Source: CAINVV01 sp964506325 (GTDB lineage Bacteria; Bacteroidota; Bacteroidia; Bacteroidales; Prolixibacteraceae). From it: 64,000 nt of DNA. The stretch covers positions 19,515 through 83,514 of the forward strand of contig CAZDLO010000006.1 in the NCBI GenBank assembly GCA_964506325.1. Reading direction: 5' to 3'. The notes under the pieces are model-generated. The model saw nothing but the letters and a program-made list of their open reading frames with translations. It was not told the DNA's origin and searched no databases. Shown here piece by piece: positions 59,370-64,000 of this stretch (position 1 is its first letter; every line of letters starts with the position of its first letter). A program made the translations under genes and the position numbers.

Positions 59370-59855
59370 TCATAAGACGGCATCAATGGTTCCAATGTAA
59401 TTTTTCAGAAATATTCTGGACCGGTAAATATAAACCTTGACCTGGGCTTCTGAAAGACCCGTAATTTCTCCAATCTCACGGTAAGAATATCCTTCGTAAT
59501 CACGCAATAACAAAACTGATCGTTGAACGTCAGACAATTGGCTCACTGCATGGTGCAATATCTCCCGGAGATCAAAATTCCCCGGTTCAAATGTACTTTC
59601 AGGAAGTTTTTCTGACATAAATTCTGATTCTTTTTGCTTCCTCCTGATTCCATCAATCATAGTATGGTGGGCAGTTGTAAAAAGCCACGATTTAACTTTT
59701 TCATTGTCAATTTTTTCTCTGTGTATCCAGAGTTTTTCGTAACAATCCTGGACAATATCCCGGGCATGCATAGGTTGCCTTAGATTCTTTAAGGTATACC
59801 GGTACAATGCATCAGCATAGGCATCTACAGCCAGGTTGTAATCAGAAATGGTCAT
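59370..59855 (-). CDS. ECF-type RNA polymerase sigma factor
   Basis: This 161-aa sigma-70 factor has only regions 2 and 4. Region 2 has YADALYRYTLKNLRQPMHARDIVQDCYEKLW and VKSWLFTTAHHTMIDGIRR. Region 4 has LSDVQRSVLLLRDYEGYSYREIGEITGLSEAQVKVYIYRSRI with a clear helix-turn-helix. It should direct transcription of an envelope-stress regulon including its own operon with the anti-sigma-like protein and an outer-membrane barrel. The promoter it recognises was not identified in the 270-bp spacer upstream. Confidence 0.93.
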   Translation of the reverse strand: MTISDYNLAVDAYADALYRYTLKNLRQPMHARDIVQDCYEKLWIHREKIDNEKVKSWLFTTAHHTMIDGIRRKQKESEFMSEKLPESTFEPGNFDLREILHHAVSQLSDVQRSVLLLRDYEGYSYREIGEITGLSEAQVKVYIYRSRIFLKNYIGTIDAVL

Positions 59856-60125
59856 TCAGTTCTTCCGTGTTTGGCAATAAGACGATTAACTTCATGAAAA
59901 GTTACAGCAGGGGCAACTCTTCCCCGGAAAAATCGTACAAGATGATACAGGTTTATCAGTTGGACCCCGGAAATACATAACATTGTTCGCATTCATCCTG
60001 CCTTTCTACCATTTGAAAGCGTTAAAAATTCTGAAAATGGTTTAAAGGGGATTAAAATTTGTTCATTGAGCATCAGCTGTTTGGTTTATATCGTATTTTT
60101 GTCCTTTATTTTAAAATGGAGCATC

Positions 60126-61619
60126 ATGAAAATGAATAAAATAGGCGCGCTAATCGTTTGGTTTACATTGATTTTGTTTGCTTTTGCCCAATGCCGGAAG
60201 GAAGCAACCACCACAGGGATAGTCAAACCGGTTATTATACCTGCAGCCTCAGAGGTAAATAATTTTGTCTGGAGCTCAATGCATGACTACTATTTGTGGA
60301 ATTCCAACGTGCCGCACATAACTAATCCCTTCTTTACTTCAAGCAAGGATAGCCTAAATACCTACCTTAACAAATTTACAGATCCCAACAAGCTTTTTGA
60401 GGATCTACTGTACCAGAAAGGGGTGGTTGATAAATGGTCTTTTATTGTGAGTGATTACTCTATTATTGAAGACTGGATCGCCGGAATTTCCAAAACCATG
60501 GGCTACGATTTTCAGTTGTACCTTGTAACCAGTGGTTCAACGGATGTCTTTGGGGTAATCAGGTATGTCCTGCCCGGCTCTCCTGCCGAGAAAGCCGGAA
60601 TTAAAAGAGGTGATTTCTTTACAAAAATAGACGGGACACAGCTTACTACCTCCAATTATTCAGCGTTGATTGCCAAGGAATCCTTTGCACTTACCCTGGC
60701 GAAACTCATCAACGGGACTATGACCACTACCTCCACAACCCAGGTGATGACGGCTGTGGAAATGCAGGAAGACCCTGTTCACCTGAGCAAAGTGCTTGAT
60801 GTCAATGGTGCAAAAGTCGGATACCTTGTCTACAATGGTTTTACCGCAGATTTTGACCTGAGGCTCAATACCGTCATGCAACAGTTCAAGACCTCAGGGA
60901 TCACAAAACTAATTGTGGATCTGCGCTACAACGGAGGTGGCTCTGTGCAGACTGCCACCTACCTGGCCAGTATGATTTACACAACGGATGTAAGCAAGAT
61001 TTTTTCCAAGAGTGTTTACAATACGATTCTGCAGAATTATTTCACACAAGAATATGGTGCTGATGCTCTGCTGAATAAGTTTACCGATAACATTGCGGCA
61101 ACTGAAACAACGCCAAAGACCTCAATTACCAGCCTGAATCTTAGCGATGTCTATTTCCTGACCTCCAAAGAGTCCGCTTCAGCCAGCGAATTATTGATCA
61201 ATGGCTTAAAACCCTACATGAAAGTCACCGTTATCGGGACAAATACCCTGGGTAAGTATGTTGGATCATTTACCATCAAGGACTATGACAGCAAAGGTAC
61301 TCTTGTTGCCACCCATAAATGGGCAATGCAGCCGATTACCGTGAAAATAGCCAATTCAGCGGGGGTATCGGATTATGTCGACGGACTGGTTTCTGATCTG
61401 TCTGTGAAGGAGGATGTTGGCAATCTTCTTCCGCTGGGCGACGAAAACGAGCTGTTGCTGAAAACCTGCCTCGACAGGATCAAGGGATTAAAGTCGGCGG
61501 CCATTTATCCTGCCAGTAAACTGGCCAATTCAAAATTCATTACAGGTACAAAAGAACTCAACCGTTTCTCACAGGACATGTATATAGAACCGCAAAAAAT
61601 AACCAGAAAGGAAAACTGA
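60126..61619 (+). CDS. S41-family peptidase, lipoprotein
   Basis: This 497-aa exported protease starts at ATG 60126 (MKMNKIGALIVWFTLILFAF); a TTG 20 codons upstream is unlikely. The signal ends FAFAQC, a probable lipid-modified Cys. A PDZ-like domain has FGVIRYVLPGSPAEKAGIKRGDFFTKIDG. The S41 core has KLIVDLRYNGGGSVQTATYLASM and LTSKESASASELLINGLKPYM with the nucleophile serine, then GTNTLGKYVGSF with the probable Lys base. Such envelope S41 proteases of Bacteroidota have unknown substrates. A TATTTTTG -7-like box (60094-60101) lies just upstream. Confidence 0.88.
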   Translation: MKMNKIGALIVWFTLILFAFAQCRKEATTTGIVKPVIIPAASEVNNFVWSSMHDYYLWNSNVPHITNPFFTSSKDSLNTYLNKFTDPNKLFEDLLYQKGVVDKWSFIVSDYSIIEDWIAGISKTMGYDFQLYLVTSGSTDVFGVIRYVLPGSPAEKAGIKRGDFFTKIDGTQLTTSNYSALIAKESFALTLAKLINGTMTTTSTTQVMTAVEMQEDPVHLSKVLDVNGAKVGYLVYNGFTADFDLRLNTVMQQFKTSGITKLIVDLRYNGGGSVQTATYLASMIYTTDVSKIFSKSVYNTILQNYFTQEYGADALLNKFTDNIAATETTPKTSITSLNLSDVYFLTSKESASASELLINGLKPYMKVTVIGTNTLGKYVGSFTIKDYDSKGTLVATHKWAMQPITVKIANSAGVSDYVDGLVSDLSVKEDVGNLLPLGDENELLLKTCLDRIKGLKSAAIYPASKLANSKFITGTKELNRFSQDMYIEPQKITRKEN

Positions 61620-61709
61620 TCTGGTTGAAGAACATCAGCAGATCGGTTGAACCCGGACTTTGGCAGAAATCATTTTTCGACTTAAATTCTTAAAAATATC
61701 ACTGTATTT

Positions 61710-62129
61710 ATGAATGAAAAGCAGTTTAAGCTTGATGAGCGATACCTCCGGATGGCAGCGATCTGGGCCGAAAATTCCTATTGCAAGCGCCGGAAGGTTG
61801 GAGCACTGCTTGTTAAGAACAAAATGATTATCTCCGATGGCTACAATGGTACCCCTTCCGGTTTTGAAAATAATTGTGAAGACGATAGTAACAAGACAAA
61901 GCCATATGTCCTCCATGCCGAGGCCAATGCCATAACTAAAATTGCAAAATCTCACAACAGCAGCGATGGAGCAACCTTGTATGTTACTTCATCACCTTGT
62001 ATCGAGTGTGCCAAACTAATAATCCAGGCAGGAATTACAAGGTTGGTTTTTTCGGAGAATTATCATCTGAACGACGGAATAGAACTGCTTAAGAGAGCAA
62101 AAATTGAAGTGGTGCAAATAGAATTATGA
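61710..62129 (+). CDS. Deoxycytidylate deaminase (dCMP deaminase family)
   Basis: This 139-aa zinc-dependent deaminase has AIWAENSYCKRRKVGALLVKN, then YVLHAEANAITKIA with the zinc His and catalytic Glu, and YVTSSPCIECAKLIIQAGI with the two zinc Cys residues. VFSENYHLNDGIELLKRAKIEV follows. It deaminates dCMP to dUMP, supplying thymidylate synthesis. It lies 90 bp after the S41 lipoprotein on the same strand and is followed by a foldback repeat. Confidence 0.93.
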   Translation: MNEKQFKLDERYLRMAAIWAENSYCKRRKVGALLVKNKMIISDGYNGTPSGFENNCEDDSNKTKPYVLHAEANAITKIAKSHNSSDGATLYVTSSPCIECAKLIIQAGITRLVFSENYHLNDGIELLKRAKIEVVQIEL

Positions 62130-62264
62130 ATTATGAGTTAAGAGTTATGAAATGATAAGTCAGGAGATATACAAATCAGCTATTTGTAATAAATCCCTGA
62201 ACTTATATCATTTGTAATCAAACCAACCTTCACTCCTAACTCCTAATTCATAACTCATAATTTA
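62121..62264. repeat. 144-bp foldback repeat of the ATTATGA type (MITE-like)
   Basis: The left end, about 30 bp from 62121, and the right end (62233-62264) are inverted near-copies with four differences over 29 bp. Between them aatgataagt (62151) pairs with acttatatcatt (62201), and acaaat (62171) pairs with atttgt (62182). The whole is a single long imperfect hairpin. It starts within the last codons of the dCMP deaminase gene. No terminal transposase or ORF is present. Confidence 0.7.
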
Positions 62265-62290
62265 TACTTAATTCGCTTACTTACAGATTC

Positions 62291-63919
62291 ATGGAAAATC
62301 ACAGAAGCAAGATAACAACCTGGTTGCCGGTATTTCTGGCTGTCACGCTCATTTTAGGTGTCTGGCTTGGTATTAAACTGCAAAGCAGAAGAATAGCTAC
62401 CCTTTTACCACTTCAGATTCATAGTACAAGTAAACTTGATCAGATAATAAGCCTGGTTGAAGGGAATTATGTTGATAGTGTCAACACCAGGAAAATTGTT
62501 GAGGATGCTATTCCTGAAGTGCTTAAACAACTTGATCCTCATACAGTTTATATTCCTGCAAAAGAAATGCAGGGTGTAAACGAGGAGATGTCCGGAAATT
62601 TCAGTGGAATAGGAGTGCAATTCTCCATACAGAGTGATACTGTTATGGTGATTGATGTGATATCAGGAGGCCCTTCACAAAAACTTGGAATTAAGGCAGG
62701 TGACAGAATTGTCAGGGTGAATGATTCTACCCTGGTCGGGAAAAGTGTCAACAATCAGCTGGTATTCAAAAAATTACGCGGGAAGAAGGGTACAGAAGTA
62801 AAAGTTGGAGTATGGCGCAAGGGCTTGCCTGATCTTTTGACTTTCAATATTACAAGAGGTGACATTCCGATAAACAGCGTGGATGTTTCTTACATGATTG
62901 ACGATAAGACAGGTTATATTAAAATTGGCAGGTTTGCTGAAAAAACCTATGAGGAATATATGGGAGCTCTGGCCAAATTGGACAGCGGCGGGGCGCTGCA
63001 GGTAATCATCGATCTTCGTGGAAACCCGGGGGGTTACCTGAGGGCTGTGATTATGATGGTTAATGAATTCCTTGAAAAAGGGGAGCTGGTGGTCTATACT
63101 GCCGGCCGAACCCAGTCCAAAAGAGAATATGTAACTGAGAACCGTGGAAAATATTTTGGAAAGCGGGTCGTTATCCTGGTAGATGAATTTTCTGCCTCTG
63201 CAAGTGAAATTTTTGCCGGAGCTGTGCAGGACAACGACCGTGGCACGGTAATCGGGAGAAGGACCTTTGGAAAAGGTCTCGTACAGGAACCATTTCCTTT
63301 TTACGACGGATCAGTCATGCGGCTGACAGTGGCAAGATATTACACCCCTTCTGGCCGGTCTATTCAAAAATCTTATGGGAGCGGGACGGATGACTATTAT
63401 GCTGATATAACCAGGAGATATGTGCATGGGGAATTTGAGCAGAAAGACAGTATTCACCAGGCAGATACTGCGAAGTACTATACACGTATGAAGCGCGTAG
63501 TTTATGGCGGCGGCGGGATAATGCCCGACATATTTGTGCCGGCGGATACATCCGGTAATTCGACCTACCTGTTCAGGCTGATGCAAAAGAATTTGGTCTA
63601 TCAATATGCATTTGATTATGCAGACAAGCACCGTGAGGAATTGGCCAACCTGAAAACCGGCGCCAAAATTGCTGAACTATTGAGACATCGGTCCATTTTG
63701 AACGATTTTCTTCAATACGCCTCGAAAAACGGGGTTCCCAACCAGGATGCCGGGATAAAAGCATCCGGGAAGATTATCGAAACCCAGTTAATGGCTTATA
63801 TAGCCCGAAATATTGTCGGGGAGGAGGGATTCTACAGTGTTATCAGTGGTATTGACAACACTCTGCAGGAAGCCATTAAATCGATCAACAACAAGGACAA
63901 GCTGGTCAGTGTAGACTAG
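62291..63919 (+). CDS. C-terminal processing peptidase (CtpA-type, S41A)
   Basis: This 542-aa membrane-anchored or exported protease has an N-terminal hydrophobic segment (13-30) as anchor or signal. A PDZ domain follows with NFSGIGVQFSIQSDTVMVIDVI and GGPSQKLGIKAGDRIVRVND. The catalytic S41 domain has VIIDLRGNPGGYLRAVIMMVNEFL, VILVDEFSASASEIFAGAVQD (nucleophile Ser) and RRTFGKGLVQEPFPF (Lys base), completing the Ser/Lys dyad. A C-terminal helical region follows. It trims C-termini of envelope proteins; the usual Bacteroidota homologues are annotated simply as S41 peptidases. No fixed partner gene is adjacent. Confidence 0.95.
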   Translation: MENHRSKITTWLPVFLAVTLILGVWLGIKLQSRRIATLLPLQIHSTSKLDQIISLVEGNYVDSVNTRKIVEDAIPEVLKQLDPHTVYIPAKEMQGVNEEMSGNFSGIGVQFSIQSDTVMVIDVISGGPSQKLGIKAGDRIVRVNDSTLVGKSVNNQLVFKKLRGKKGTEVKVGVWRKGLPDLLTFNITRGDIPINSVDVSYMIDDKTGYIKIGRFAEKTYEEYMGALAKLDSGGALQVIIDLRGNPGGYLRAVIMMVNEFLEKGELVVYTAGRTQSKREYVTENRGKYFGKRVVILVDEFSASASEIFAGAVQDNDRGTVIGRRTFGKGLVQEPFPFYDGSVMRLTVARYYTPSGRSIQKSYGSGTDDYYADITRRYVHGEFEQKDSIHQADTAKYYTRMKRVVYGGGGIMPDIFVPADTSGNSTYLFRLMQKNLVYQYAFDYADKHREELANLKTGAKIAELLRHRSILNDFLQYASKNGVPNQDAGIKASGKIIETQLMAYIARNIVGEEGFYSVISGIDNTLQEAIKSINNKDKLVSVD

Positions 63920-63945
63920 CAGGAATAAAAAAGGTTGAGCAACTG

Positions 63946-63969
63946 CGAGGGCACTGAAAAAGTCCCTCG
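63946..63969. other. Short hairpin after the CtpA-type gene
   Basis: Arms cgaggg and ccctcg are extended by ac/gt across a bulge, with a loop of about 7 nt; it lies 27 bp after the stop. There is no T tract in either direction, so it is a weak terminator at best. The window ends 31 bp later. Confidence 0.3.
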
Positions 63970-64000
63970 GACACAGTAATTAAATAAAAAGCAGTAAAAT

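Noticed and set aside
1..64000. CRISPR arrays, rRNA, tRNA, integrases or transposase genes
   Set aside because: None seen on reading both strands by eye; a covariance-model scan would be decisive for RNA genes.

Overview
The window is a gene-dense, moderate-GC chromosomal segment from a member of the Bacteroidota, most likely class Bacteroidia. The support is the type IX secretion and gliding-type genes (a GldH lipoprotein, a PorW/SprE-like TPR lipoprotein, a protein with a T9SS C-terminal sorting domain), TAnnTTTG-type -7 promoter boxes, lipoproteins with Bacteroidota-style lipoboxes, GH78 and GH92 glycosidases, FISUMP and CAP secreted proteins, and the holB-ricT-gldH gene order. I see no rRNA, tRNA, CRISPR array, prophage or intact insertion sequence.

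Layout. 1-2.7 kb: the end of a glycerophosphodiesterase gene, then a peroxide/metal operon read leftwards (glutathione peroxidase, ferritin-like/VIT1 membrane protein, OhrR). A promoter embedded in two inverted-repeat operators precedes it. 3-16 kb: ferredoxin-nitroreductase, T9SS cargo, GH78 alpha-L-rhamnosidase, GlpD, Dabb protein, CNNM/CorC transporter, Gfo/Idh/MocA oxidoreductase with a palindromic upstream site, Tat-exported alpha/beta hydrolase, HerA-like ATPase and a FISUMP lipoprotein. 16.5-25.5 kb: a PQQ-propeller protein, then a compact six-gene operon read leftwards. It encodes an iron-sulfur protein, a radical SAM enzyme, a DUF116-polyprenyl synthetase fusion, a small terpenoid-toroid protein, a squalene-cyclase-like protein with a DCDD motif, and a CobW GTPase. 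This is the strongest candidate for an undescribed pathway.

26-42 kb: GNAT acetyltransferase, a large soluble PAS/GAF hybrid histidine kinase, a tandem CDGSH protein, PNPOx-like protein, aldehyde dehydrogenase, CAP protein with GH92, a KDGTPDMRYKENK repeat protein, C45-type hydrolase, dipeptide epimerase, SIMPL protein and lipid kinase. 42-53 kb is housekeeping: pgk with a clear terminator, holB, ricT, gldH, trmB, an alkyltransferase-like protein lacking the reactive cysteine, Mrp/ApbC, PorW-like lipoprotein and PepE. 53-57 kb: a three-gene biotin-dependent acyl-CoA carboxylase ending in a 19-bp perfect hairpin. 57-64 kb: ECF sigma factor, anti-sigma factor and outer-membrane barrel, two S41 proteases and dCMP deaminase. 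A foldback repeat lies between the deaminase and the last protease.

Functions named here rest on motif recognition from the sequence; no database search was run. The terpenoid operon's product is unknown.
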